64,000 nucleotides of DNA, taken from positions 54,828 through 118,827 of the forward strand of contig NZ_JAKMCS010000010.1 in assembly GCF_022662195.1 (NCBI RefSeq), in the 5' to 3' direction. Both the position numbers and the translations under genes were made by a program. The stretch comes from Aestuariivivens insulae (lineage in GTDB: Bacteria > Bacteroidota > Bacteroidia > Flavobacteriales > Flavobacteriaceae). Positions 34,654-43,706 of the stretch are shown here, in pieces. Within the stretch, counting starts at the first letter, position 1. Each line of letters starts with the position of its first letter. Under the pieces are notes generated by a model. That model was given only the letters and a program-made list of their open reading frames with translations. It did no database searches and was not told the origin of the DNA.

Positions 34654-36040
34654 TAAAGGTACTACCTTCCATTTCTTGTGGTGTTAGCTTTTTGTTTCTA
34701 GCTTTTCCTGCCAATTCTTTTACCGCCGCACCTATTTGTGGCAAACTTTGTTCGTTTGCAAAACGTACCACTGGCACTACCAATCCGTCTGGAACTGCAA
34801 CAGCAACACCAATATGCACATGGTTATTTAAACGCATTTTATCTGCAAACCATTGCGAGTTAACCTGCGGATGTTGTTTTAACGCTAAAGCACAGGCCTT
34901 AACAACGATATCGTTAAATGATATTTTAGTGTCTGGTAATGAATTAAATTGCTGACGGAATGCTATGGCATTATCCATATCAAACTCCACTGCCAAGTAA
35001 TAATGCGGTGCTGAAAATTTAGAATTGGTCAATGCTTTGGCAATGGCCTTACGCATTTGTGAATTTGGAATGTCTTCAAAATCTTCTTGGCCTGCTGGCA
35101 CAAACTTACCAACCGATGCCACAGCCGCTGGCGTATAGTTTTCTATATCGCGCTTTATAATACGTCCATGTTCTCCAGAACCTTGAACTTGGGTTAAATT
35201 AATGCCCTTTTCTTCGGCCAATCGTTTTGCTAACGGCGATACAAATACCCTACCGTTTGAAGTTACAGGTGTTGGAGCTGGTTGATGAGACTTCTCGACT
35301 GCGCTCGAAGTGACAGTTGGAGCTGTTTTGGGAGCCTCTGCCTTAACTTCAGCTTTTGGTGTTTCTTCTTTTTTAGCTTCTGCAGGTGCTTTAAAGTTAG
35401 CCGCTACACCAGATACGTCGGTGCCTTCCGGCCCTATAATAGCTAACAACGCATCTACCTTAGCCGATTCACCTTCTTGTAAACCTATTTCCAACAAGGT
35501 TCCCGATTGAAATGACTCAAATTCCATAGTGGCCTTATCGGTTTCAATCTCTGCTAATATATCCCCTTCTTCAACAGTATCTCCTACTTTCTTCAACCAG
35601 GTAGCTACAGTACCTTCTTCCATGGTATCACTTAAACGTGGCATGGTTACCACTACAACACCTTCTGGAAGTTCTTGTGAAGCCACCTCTGCTTTAGGCT
35701 CCTCAGCCACATTCGGAGTGACAGTATCGTCCTTTTTTTCTTCTTTTGCTTCTGTTGGAGCTACATTCGCCCCTCCTTTTAACAATTCAGATATATCCTC
35801 ACCTTCTTCACCAATTATAGCCAACAATTCATCTACTTTCGTAGTTTCACCTTCTTGAACACCTATATGAAGCAAAACTCCTTCGTTAAAGGATTCAAAC
35901 TCCATGGTTGCCTTATCGGTTTCAATTTCTGCTAAAATATCGCCTTCTTCAACCTTATCACCTACTTTTTTTAACCATGCTGCCACGGTTCCTTCTTCCA
36001 TAGTATCGCTTAATCGCGGCATATTTACTACTATTGCCAT
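34406..36040 (-). CDS. pdhC: Dihydrolipoamide acetyltransferase, E2 of pyruvate dehydrogenase
   Basis: 544-residue E2 core. Two lipoyl domains carry lipoyl lysines K43 and K169 (IETDKATMEF each time). The peripheral-subunit-binding domain is at about 265-300 (VFVSPLAKRLAEEKGI), and the acetyltransferase domain at 310-544 has catalytic H517 and D521 in DHRTVDG. It transfers acetyl groups from E1 to CoA. Both interdomain linkers contain an in-frame dispersed repeat (residues about 106-115 TVTPNVAEEP and 242-251 TVTSSAVEKS). It follows pdhA after a 3-bp gap. The last 80 codons also exist as a pseudogene 8.5 kb away. Confidence 0.97.
   Translation of the reverse strand: MAIVVNMPRLSDTMEEGTVAAWLKKVGDKVEEGDILAEIETDKATMEFESFNEGVLLHIGVQEGETTKVDELLAIIGEEGEDISELLKGGANVAPTEAKEEKKDDTVTPNVAEEPKAEVASQELPEGVVVVTMPRLSDTMEEGTVATWLKKVGDTVEEGDILAEIETDKATMEFESFQSGTLLEIGLQEGESAKVDALLAIIGPEGTDVSGVAANFKAPAEAKKEETPKAEVKAEAPKTAPTVTSSAVEKSHQPAPTPVTSNGRVFVSPLAKRLAEEKGINLTQVQGSGEHGRIIKRDIENYTPAAVASVGKFVPAGQEDFEDIPNSQMRKAIAKALTNSKFSAPHYYLAVEFDMDNAIAFRQQFNSLPDTKISFNDIVVKACALALKQHPQVNSQWFADKMRLNNHVHIGVAVAVPDGLVVPVVRFANEQSLPQIGAAVKELAGKARNKKLTPQEMEGSTFTVSNLGMFGIDYFTSIINQPNSAILSVGAIVQKPVVKNGQVVVGNTMKLTLACDHRTVDGATGAEFLQTLRGYVENPVTMLV
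35289..35317. repeat. In-frame dispersed repeat in the second linker of pdhC
   Basis: 29-bp GACTTCTCGACTGCGCTCGA-type element, encoding SSAVEKS in the Ala/Pro-rich linker before the subunit-binding domain. It is the GAGCGCAGTCGAGAAG repeat seen between genes elsewhere in this window. Confidence 0.65.
35697..35725. repeat. Diverged copy of the same repeat in the first linker of pdhC
   Basis: Aligns without gaps to 35289-35317 at 20 of 29 positions, and all nine differences are transitions. It encodes TPNVAEEP in the linker between the two lipoyl domains. Confidence 0.5.
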
Positions 36041-36043
36041 AGT

Positions 36044-37042
36044 CTATAATTTATGTTGAATAAATGGATAATCTTCTTGCTCGTAAACCACATCGTACAT
36101 CACACTCTTTTCTGGCCACGGTGAATCTTCTGCGAATTTTTCGCATTCAGAAACTCTGTCTTTTACACGCTTATCTATAACTTTTATATCTTCTGCCGAG
36201 GCGTATTTTTTCTCAAGAATAATGTCTTTTACTTGTGTAATAGGATCTATCTTCTTATACTCCTCTACCTCTTCTTTTGTTCTATAGTGTTGTGCATCAC
36301 TCATAGAATGCCCTCTATAACGATAGGTTTTCAATTCTAAGAATGTAGGTCCTCCTCCTTTACGTGCCCGTTGAATTGCTTCATCGAAAGCTTCGGCTAC
36401 TTTTACAGGGTTCATACCATCTACAGGACCACAAGGCATTTCGTAACCTAGCCCCAACTTCCATATTTCTTCATGGTTTGCGGTACGCTCTACCGATGTT
36501 CCCATAGCATAACCATTGTTTTCACAAACAAACACTACAGGTAAGTTCCAAAGCATCGCTAAGTTAAAGGTTTCATGTAATGAACCCTGTCTTGCTGCTC
36601 CATCACCAAAACAACATAAGGTAACAGCATCGCTTCCGTGGTATTTATCACCAAAAGCAATACCTGCCCCTAACGGAATTTGCCCTCCTACAATACCATG
36701 TCCACCATAAAAACGGTGTTCTTTAGAGAAGATATGCATAGACCCTCCCAAACCTTGGGATGTTCCTGTGCCTTTTCCATACAGCTCTGCCATAACACGT
36801 CTAGGATCTACTCCCATACCTATAGGTTGCACGTGATTACGATAAGCTGTTATCATTTTATCTTTGGTCAAATCCATAGCATGTAATGCTCCTGCTAAAA
36901 TAGCTTCTTGACCATTGTATAAATGAAGAAATCCTCTAACTTTTTGTTGAATATAAACTGCAGCTAGTTTGTCCTCAAACTTTCTCCAGAATAACATGTC
37001 TTCATACCATTTAAGGTAAACCTCTTTTGTTATTTTTTGCAT
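36044..37042 (-). CDS. pdhA: Pyruvate dehydrogenase E1 component, alpha subunit
   Basis: 332 residues with the thiamine-diphosphate motif GDGAARQGSLHETFNLAMLW ending in ENNGYAMG, and the phosphorylation-loop-like YRYRGHSMSDAQHYR. Forms the alpha2beta2 E1 that decarboxylates pyruvate. The beta subunit gene is not adjacent; in flavobacteria it is often separate. Upstream of pdhC in a two-gene unit, with 3 bp between them. Confidence 0.97.
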   Translation of the reverse strand: MQKITKEVYLKWYEDMLFWRKFEDKLAAVYIQQKVRGFLHLYNGQEAILAGALHAMDLTKDKMITAYRNHVQPIGMGVDPRRVMAELYGKGTGTSQGLGGSMHIFSKEHRFYGGHGIVGGQIPLGAGIAFGDKYHGSDAVTLCCFGDGAARQGSLHETFNLAMLWNLPVVFVCENNGYAMGTSVERTANHEEIWKLGLGYEMPCGPVDGMNPVKVAEAFDEAIQRARKGGGPTFLELKTYRYRGHSMSDAQHYRTKEEVEEYKKIDPITQVKDIILEKKYASAEDIKVIDKRVKDRVSECEKFAEDSPWPEKSVMYDVVYEQEDYPFIQHKL

Positions 37043-37420
37043 CGACTTATATCTAGGTTTAATTTATGCGAGGTACAAAAGTAATACTTTGTGAGATATT
37101 GAAAAAATACAAGCTGATTAAACTAGTAAAATATCAAAAAAAATATTCTAAACGGCAACAATTGATTATTTGATAATTTTTTATGCCAAAAAGTTAAAAG
37201 TTTTAAGATAGAATTTGGAAGACCGACTACGGAGGACTGAAGTTGCATACTAGATGCTTGATGCTGGAGGTTAGAAACTGGAAATTAGGGGCTAGAAAGC
37301 GGAAGTTTTATTTTTCAAACGCATCAGGTTTGCTTGGTAAACAGTCGCAGAGCTTAGTGCTCAGTGTTCAGGGTTCAGTGTCAGTTGGCAGTACTTCACA
37401 TTCAACCTTTAACCTTTTAT
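37043..37420. other. Intergenic region with decayed low-complexity repeats
   Basis: No gene visible in this 378-bp gap. Positions about 37255-37310 hold imperfect AGAAACT/GGAAATT/AGGGGCTAGAAA units, and 37345-37395 hold degenerate CAGTGTTCAG units. The latter resemble AGCAGTGTTCAGTAAGC just after the MlaF-like gene (about 18876-18892). The promoter of pdhA must lie near 37043-37200, where the sequence is AT-rich. Confidence 0.55.
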
Positions 37421-37903
37421 TTACAATACCGACTTATCGAAAACCAAGGGCAATAAATTTGATAGTGAATTGGATCTTGCCACCTTACCAGATTCGCCCA
37501 TAAAATATATCTCTATAGGCTGGTTTTGTTTTACTTCATATTCTGCAATAGCCTGTCTACAAGCACCACATGGCGGTATAGGCTCTAGTGTTGTTCCTTT
37601 GCTCGAAGCGGCAGTGATGGCCATTTTTAAAATTTTAATATTAGGGTATTTTGCACCAGCATAATATACCGCAGTACGTTCGGCACACAAACCGGATGGG
37701 TACGATGCATTTTCCTGATTACTACCTATTATGACTTCTCCATTATCCAATAGTATTGCCGCCCCTACTTGAAAGTTTGAATAGGGCGCATAGGCTTTCT
37801 TTCTAGCTCTTATAGCTTCTTGCATCAAATCTTTAACATCTTCCGGAAGTTGGTCTATACCGCCAAAAACTTGTAAAACACACTTTATTTTTACTTCTCT
37901 CAT
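37421..37903 (-). CDS. cdd: Cytidine deaminase
   Basis: 160-residue zinc enzyme deaminating cytidine and deoxycytidine to uridine (pyrimidine salvage). The zinc/catalytic motif is C73-A-E75 in GLCAERTAVYYAG, with C112-x2-C115 in PPCGACRQAI. The N-terminal AYAPYSNFQVGAA substrate-binding segment is also clear. Monocistronic, with gaps of more than 300 bp on both sides. Confidence 0.96.
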   Translation of the reverse strand: MREVKIKCVLQVFGGIDQLPEDVKDLMQEAIRARKKAYAPYSNFQVGAAILLDNGEVIIGSNQENASYPSGLCAERTAVYYAGAKYPNIKILKMAITAASSKGTTLEPIPPCGACRQAIAEYEVKQNQPIEIYFMGESGKVARSNSLSNLLPLVFDKSVL

Positions 37904-38086
37904 GTGTTAATATTTATTATTTTTTAATGGTCCCCCTTCGGCAAGCCCAGGGTATCGCATGTAACATCCATATTAACTTTCTACTGTGAGTTAAAACTTT
38001 AGTCATGAATGTTTTATTATGCTTCTATTGTATCTTTTTGAACTTACTAATATGATATTCCCGCTTCTGCGAGAATAACAACCCTG

Positions 38087-38111
38087 TCTGCCTTACCGGC
38101 AGTCAGGCAGA
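38087..38111. repeat. GC-rich palindromic repeat (GCCTGCC family)
   Basis: Arms TCTGCCT and AGGCAGA around a TACCGGCAGT centre, more degenerate than the copies at 6677 and 45542. Confidence 0.55.
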
Positions 38112-38163
38112 TTCAATTGATACCTCGACACAAAAGCATCGAGGAAATTCTCCTCAATTTAAA

Positions 38164-38200
38164 CAAAAAAACCATTACCGCTTGGGCAATGGCCTTTTTT
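38164..38200 (-). terminator. Terminator after porV
   Basis: Stem CCATTACC/GGCAATGG with one mismatch, loop GCTTG, an A run on the left (T run on the minus strand) and Ts on the right, 27 bp past the porV stop codon. Confidence 0.75.
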
Positions 38201-38226
38201 ATATAAAAGAAGCTGTGTGTGCGTTA

Positions 38227-39459
38227 CTAATACTCTGTATATTCCCCTGCACCTATATTAAAGGTTAACGAAAAGCGCAAGGTTCCTTCTAACGGACTTT
38301 GCACCTTTGATGCAGAAAACAGGTAAGACAAGTCTACATTAACAACATTGTATTTAAATCCGGCTCCTAATGCAAAAAACTTTCTTGCCCCTTTTTCTTC
38401 GGCTTCATTAAAATAACCAGCCCTTAGTGCAAAGGAATCTTGATATAAATATTCGGCTCCTAAGGCATAGGTAAATTCTTTTAACTCTTCGCTAAACCCG
38501 CCTGGAGCATCTCCAAAGGATTGAAATATTCCTGACAAGAAATTAACGTCTTGTGATTTCCCTTTATAAATAACATCTTCTGCTACAATATTCTCTCCAT
38601 CATCATAAGTACCATTCCCATTAGCATCTTCAAACTCAATACCTAAAATTGGAGGCGTTGGCACTAATAGTTTCGCCACCTCTGCTGTAACAGCAATTTT
38701 ATTATAGTCATCAAAAATAAAATCGAATCCAGCTCCTAACCTCAAGTTTGTAGGTTGAAAATTTTCAGAACCATCCTCAAGATACTTAAATTTAGGCCCT
38801 ATATTCTGAATGGCAAAACCCATTCGCCAACGTCCATTAAAATCGTTATAGGCTTCCTCTTCACTTTGATAATATCCTGAAATATCAACCCCAAAAGTAT
38901 TAGCCGCATCTGTATTACCGCTGCCATCATCCAGCCTTAAATCTGACCTTAGGTAACGCATGGCTACAGACATAGCGAACTGGTCACTCAACCTTAGAGC
39001 ATAAGATACATCCAAAGACAACTCATTAGGTCTTTGTATAATTTCTTGTGTTAAACTCCCATCTGGCAATTGATCTATAAATTCAATATCCCCCAAAGAA
39101 AAATACCTTAAACTGGCAGCAAAAGCACTACGTTCATCCAACCTATTAAAATAAGTTAGGTTTCCTAAAAAGATATCATTTACCAATTTACTTAAATAAG
39201 GTGTGTAGCTCACCGCTAAACCAGATTTAGTCTCTGAAAACACATATTTTGAGGAGTTCCATTGTTGAGAAAACCCATCGACCGAAGTAGCTACCCCCAT
39301 ATCCCCCATAGCTGCAGCTCTCGAGTCTGCTGCTATTAAAACAAATGGCATCCCTGTAGTAATCACCCTAGAATCATTATCATAAGGCTGTATTGTAGTT
39401 TGAGCTCCTAATTTTAATATAGCGGCAAAAGCCATTGCTAATAATAGTTTATTCTTCAT
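38227..39459 (-). CDS. porV: Type IX secretion outer-membrane protein PorV
   Basis: 410-residue outer-membrane beta-barrel of the FadL-like fold, also called LptO/PG27. Signal peptide ends near KLGAQ. The diagnostic N-terminal sequence TTGMPFVLIAADSRAAAMGDMG followed by GFSQQWNSSKYVF is present. PorV shuttles T9SS cargo from the SprA translocon to the PorU attachment complex and is required for secretion of type A CTD proteins. Encoded 97 bp after porU, in the same orientation, as in other flavobacteria. Confidence 0.96.
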   Translation of the reverse strand: MKNKLLLAMAFAAILKLGAQTTIQPYDNDSRVITTGMPFVLIAADSRAAAMGDMGVATSVDGFSQQWNSSKYVFSETKSGLAVSYTPYLSKLVNDIFLGNLTYFNRLDERSAFAASLRYFSLGDIEFIDQLPDGSLTQEIIQRPNELSLDVSYALRLSDQFAMSVAMRYLRSDLRLDDGSGNTDAANTFGVDISGYYQSEEEAYNDFNGRWRMGFAIQNIGPKFKYLEDGSENFQPTNLRLGAGFDFIFDDYNKIAVTAEVAKLLVPTPPILGIEFEDANGNGTYDDGENIVAEDVIYKGKSQDVNFLSGIFQSFGDAPGGFSEELKEFTYALGAEYLYQDSFALRAGYFNEAEEKGARKFFALGAGFKYNVVNVDLSYLFSASKVQSPLEGTLRFSLTFNIGAGEYTEY

Positions 39460-39556
39460 GAAATTAGTTTAGTTAACAAATATAAATTTTATTTTAAACT
39501 GTTACAGTCTTTACCCTTAACCTGCAAAAATAATCGGTCACAATCCATGATTAGGG

Positions 39557-42500
39557 CTACAAAATGACCAGTTTTTCTATTTTTTCTACTTTTTTATTCA
39601 ACAATTCCGATTTCACAGTGAGTTTATAAACATAAACACCTTTCCCTATTTTATCACCAAAATCATCCCTACCGTCCCAGACCATATCCCTGGACAAGGA
39701 ACTGGTTACTTTTGTTCCCGCATTGGTTTGGCCAATAATGGTCTTAACCAACTTTCCAGACACGGTGAATATCTGTATTGAAACGTCTAAAGGTGTAGAA
39801 CTATTGTGATTGAACCAAAATTCTGTATAATTTACAAATGGATTGGGGTAATTCAGCACATTATTAATAACCAATTCTTGGTCTTTATCATAAACAATAA
39901 ATTGGATTTCGGCTATCGAGGAATTATTGTAAACGTCCCATGCCTTAAGGGTTAAGGTATGCAACCCGGGTTCTAAATCCCGAAAAGGAAAACTCACCAC
40001 TCCCTTTTGGTAATTGTCTACTTCGGTTTGATAATAATCATTCAACACATATGGATTGGTTTCATCTCCATCAATTATAGCTACAATATCATGCCCAATA
40101 CCACTGGCGGTATTTATGCCGTTAGCATCTTCCAATTTAGCCAATAAGGTAGGGGATTCGTTAGTAATACCTCCCGAAACAAAATTTTCGTCATTCATAT
40201 ACAAGGTAATTACCGGACCGATATTATCTTCTTCGGCATTCTCATTTAGCCCTCCTATTTTAACCTCATTGATACTGGCTCCAGTTTGATCTTCTGTTGA
40301 AGTTTCATTTTTAGCATAAAAGCTTAGTTTTCCATAGCCTACAGGAATACCTACATCCCTGGGCACTACAAAATCGAATTCAAATTGTCCGTTTTGTATT
40401 GAGGATTGCCCTCTAAAAATAGTAGCTCCCAAAGCAGTAAAGTCCAGTTTAATGAGCTGCCCATTTGAATCCCTGGTACCATCATTGGCCAAAGTTTGTC
40501 TATCTACATACTTATCGTATATGGTTGTAGACAGTGTTCCATTATAGTTGGTCAATACATTGCCATTTACATCGGTAACTTCACCGGCAAGCTTAACATA
40601 GCTTAGGGCCTTGAGCGTATCTGTTGCCTGCGCTACGGGCACGTCGTTAATTTTTGTTAACCTGATATTGGGTTTTGGAAATGCCAACTGCATGGCTGGA
40701 TCCCCTATATAAAACACCAGACGCCTTTGTCCTTGATTGGATATGGAAGGATCGTTTTTGGTTAAACGCAGGGCTTCAGCAGCCGATGGGTACTCATAGT
40801 CATTATAAGTATCATTATCGCTAAACGAAAACAAGTATTCTTCTAGAACATTATTAAAGTTGGTTCCAAAAATCACAAACACCTGCCGCGTTGTAGTAAT
40901 AAGCCCTATGGCTCCAGCTTCCTTATTCCAAAACGTAAACTCTCCTGCTGTTTCCCTATGGGGATTATCAAACTTGGTATATTCACAGGTTACGGTTACA
41001 AAACAGTTGAGCTTACACAGATTTTGTAAATTTTCAATATGAGGCTTTAAAAAGATACGCTCTCCCGACAAGCCATCTTCGCCTCCATGTCCAAAATAAT
41101 TAACCACTAAAGCTCCTTTATCGATACCATTAACCAAGGCCTCTGTGACCAAAGGGTAACGTTCTCCACCGGCCGAAACTTCCTGCTTATAAGCATCGCT
41201 ATGAATTTTAATTACATTGATGTATGGCTTCTCAGCTGTAACCATATCACCTAAATTATTGGTCGTTTCCTGTAAAATGCCCTCCCAATCTTGATCCACG
41301 TCATCTGAAACTGCGATAAAATTATTGCGCCAACTGCCATAGGCTTCCTTGGCATAATACAATTCTATTTTATCCACCATATCTTTAGCTCGCTGCGGGG
41401 TATCGGCAAGGATACGCCCTACAGCAATATCCAACTTATCACTAACGGACATCATACCTTCATTATCGTCCATCATCCCATAAAAATCATCAGAGACATA
41501 AGAACTGGTTAAGTTAAAACTGTTTAACGAATACCAAGACGGTACTACATTGGTATTATTTTGCACCCGGTCTTTATAATCGTAAGACCCATCTCCGAAC
41601 AAACACAAGTATTTTATCCGTTTGTCTGGTGAACTGGCATTATCATAAACATATTTAACAAGGTTTCTAATGGCACCAATATCTGGGTTTCCTGTACTAA
41701 ACTCATTATAAATTTCATTTAGCCCTATAGCCTTAACATTAATGCCATATTTACTCCTATTGATGTTTGCCAAGCGCTCTGCCTGATTTAACATATCGTT
41801 TCGGGCAACAATTATATAATCTACATCCTGAAAGTTCCCTTGAGCATCGGTAAAAATGGTCCCTTTTATATTTTGATTGGGAACAGTGGTGGTTCCATCT
41901 ACTTTAGGCTCAAAAAAATCTTGAGGTGACAGCGCTACAAAAGTCTTTAGTGTTCCTAATGTAGTTTTAAAACTAAACGAAGAAGTCGATTCGGTATTTT
42001 GAAGGCTTGTTACATTATAGATATCGGTTATTTCCCATACCTCAGACATCTGGGATGCATTAGCAATGGTGTACTGTCCAACCCCTGATGCTGTAGCAAC
42101 AGCACTGTTTTTAAACTGAAATTGCTTATTATTAAAGTTTAATGCTCGGGTGGCTTCAATAGAAATATAATCCAAATAACCCAAAGCACTGGGATTACCT
42201 TGATTGTTATAGCTTAAACTCACCATAACGGAAGGAGAACTTACATTAACATCTCCATTATACTGAGCACCACTTGCCAAATTTGCCCCAGAAGAGCCAG
42301 CCATGGTTAGAGTTGAAACAGAAGCACCATTAACACTTATTTGCATGGCACTTGATGTTGATGAAGCTGCAGCCACATACACATTTAAGTGAATTGGCGT
42401 TGAAGTCACTAGGCCTGGAAACTGAAACTCAAAAGATTTATCGCTTTCTATATCAAATCGTTCACCAAACCAACGCCTGCCCAAAGACGCAATATTATAA

Positions 42501-43444
42501 ACATCCACCTCATGAAATTGATAATCTTCATAAGTATCTATGTTCATGGTAACCGCACCACTAGGCTCTAAAAGCGGTGTTATGCGTTTACCGTTTCCAG
42601 GGCTTACATTAATATAATAATAGGTTTTATCGGTATAACAATTAATATTGGTATTGCTTTGTGCATCAAACAACTTAGGGCCTTCAGCATAAAAAAGTAT
42701 ATAATCTTCGTCGTTAAATACGCCATCGTCTTCGCCTTCAAATTTTATGGCATTCTCTTCAACATCAAATGGATAAGCTACTCCATTTGCATAAGGAATC
42801 ATACGGCCGCCATTACCATACACTTTAATTGTTCTGGGATCTACATTGTTAACATTAACGCCCAAGCGCTGTAAAAAGCCTTTACTTAGCTTAAACACCC
42901 CAGTGGTATCCACATAAAAGCGGTACCATTCCCCAGAACTTAGCGCAGAGTTAGATACAATACGAGACGAAGTAAATCCTTTATTTGATAGCGTTTTGCT
43001 GGTGCTTACACCATTTTTATATTCAATTTGAAAGGAAACGACCTTCTTGTAATTCCCACTAGCATCTTTTATAATTGGAGACAATTGGAAAAAGGCATAT
43101 TGCTTATATCTGCCATAAGAATTATGCAAACTATAAGTTAGCTTAGTTGCTATCTTGCTTAGATCTAAATCTTTTAGCTCATTTTTAGCGACCGTTTTAT
43201 AGCTAATATTATTAACCACAATAGAAGCTTCGTTTACAGGTGTAGTTGTTTTCCATTGTGCTATAAACAGCAGACCTGTATCAAAATCGTAACTAAAATT
43301 GTCTCTATTAAAAGTAGGGATTTCGATGGTGCTATGACCTGTAGAAAGCTTTTGAACCCCTTCCCATTGAATAGAAAATTGCTTCTGTTGAGCAAAAGCA
43401 AGCGTATAAAATAATATAAATAGGACTAAAAATCTTTCTTTCAT
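39557..43444 (-). CDS. porU: Type IX secretion sortase PorU (C25 gingipain-like)
   Basis: 1295-residue surface protease that removes the C-terminal sorting domain of T9SS cargo and attaches the product to lipopolysaccharide. The caspase-like C25 domain has the catalytic pair H786 (NYFGHGGEDGLSG) and C820 (TVTCEYTKFDNPHRE). N-terminal beta domains precede it. The extreme C-terminus (LNYPNPFVNYTEFWF ... GKGVYVYKLTV ... KLVIL) is a FlgD-like/sorting-domain fold, which PorU keeps uncleaved. Signal peptide ends FYTLAFAQQ. Pairs with porV; gldJ is divergent upstream. Confidence 0.96.
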   Translation of the reverse strand: MKERFLVLFILFYTLAFAQQKQFSIQWEGVQKLSTGHSTIEIPTFNRDNFSYDFDTGLLFIAQWKTTTPVNEASIVVNNISYKTVAKNELKDLDLSKIATKLTYSLHNSYGRYKQYAFFQLSPIIKDASGNYKKVVSFQIEYKNGVSTSKTLSNKGFTSSRIVSNSALSSGEWYRFYVDTTGVFKLSKGFLQRLGVNVNNVDPRTIKVYGNGGRMIPYANGVAYPFDVEENAIKFEGEDDGVFNDEDYILFYAEGPKLFDAQSNTNINCYTDKTYYYINVSPGNGKRITPLLEPSGAVTMNIDTYEDYQFHEVDVYNIASLGRRWFGERFDIESDKSFEFQFPGLVTSTPIHLNVYVAAASSTSSAMQISVNGASVSTLTMAGSSGANLASGAQYNGDVNVSSPSVMVSLSYNNQGNPSALGYLDYISIEATRALNFNNKQFQFKNSAVATASGVGQYTIANASQMSEVWEITDIYNVTSLQNTESTSSFSFKTTLGTLKTFVALSPQDFFEPKVDGTTTVPNQNIKGTIFTDAQGNFQDVDYIIVARNDMLNQAERLANINRSKYGINVKAIGLNEIYNEFSTGNPDIGAIRNLVKYVYDNASSPDKRIKYLCLFGDGSYDYKDRVQNNTNVVPSWYSLNSFNLTSSYVSDDFYGMMDDNEGMMSVSDKLDIAVGRILADTPQRAKDMVDKIELYYAKEAYGSWRNNFIAVSDDVDQDWEGILQETTNNLGDMVTAEKPYINVIKIHSDAYKQEVSAGGERYPLVTEALVNGIDKGALVVNYFGHGGEDGLSGERIFLKPHIENLQNLCKLNCFVTVTCEYTKFDNPHRETAGEFTFWNKEAGAIGLITTTRQVFVIFGTNFNNVLEEYLFSFSDNDTYNDYEYPSAAEALRLTKNDPSISNQGQRRLVFYIGDPAMQLAFPKPNIRLTKINDVPVAQATDTLKALSYVKLAGEVTDVNGNVLTNYNGTLSTTIYDKYVDRQTLANDGTRDSNGQLIKLDFTALGATIFRGQSSIQNGQFEFDFVVPRDVGIPVGYGKLSFYAKNETSTEDQTGASINEVKIGGLNENAEEDNIGPVITLYMNDENFVSGGITNESPTLLAKLEDANGINTASGIGHDIVAIIDGDETNPYVLNDYYQTEVDNYQKGVVSFPFRDLEPGLHTLTLKAWDVYNNSSIAEIQFIVYDKDQELVINNVLNYPNPFVNYTEFWFNHNSSTPLDVSIQIFTVSGKLVKTIIGQTNAGTKVTSSLSRDMVWDGRDDFGDKIGKGVYVYKLTVKSELLNKKVEKIEKLVIL

Positions 43445-43643
43445 TGCAAGAATAACGTATTTAATAGGTCGTTATTATTAAAAATAAAATATTTTTACAC
43501 TCGCTTCAAAAATACAATAATAAATTCGTAAAACATACGTTAATACAACACAAAACGGTGGTTAAAATCAGCAAAATCATCGATAAAATGCATAAAAAAT
43601 AAGGTGAAATACACTTTTTTTTAGTCAAAATGCTTAAAATCGC

Positions 43644-43673
43644 TTGCAATCTTCGGTTTAATTCTTATATTGC
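43644..43673 (+). promoter_or_regulatory. Promoter of gldJ
   Basis: TTG at 43644-43646 and TATATTGC at 43666-43673 are separated by 19 bases, the expected spacing for TTG-N19-TAnnTTTG, with one mismatch in the -7 element. It lies in the 262-bp divergent space between porU and gldJ. Confidence 0.5.
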
Positions 43674-43706
43674 AGCACCAAAATATAAATTAGCTTACTT
43701 AAAGAT

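Larger units (their letters stand above)
37904..38226. other. Intergenic region with three hairpin-forming repeats
   Basis: This 323-bp gap holds an imperfect TTCCCGCTTCTGCGAGAAT-type repeat (about 38058-38076), a GCCTGCC-family palindrome (38087-38111, arms TCTGCCT/AGGCAGA), a CCTCGA/TCGAGG hairpin (38123-38144) and the porV terminator. No gene seen. Confidence 0.6.

Noticed and set aside
39557..43444. Long open frames on the plus strand opposite porU, porV, pdhC and gcvP
   Set aside because: They are antisense shadows of well-supported genes, with no recognisable protein features or start signals.
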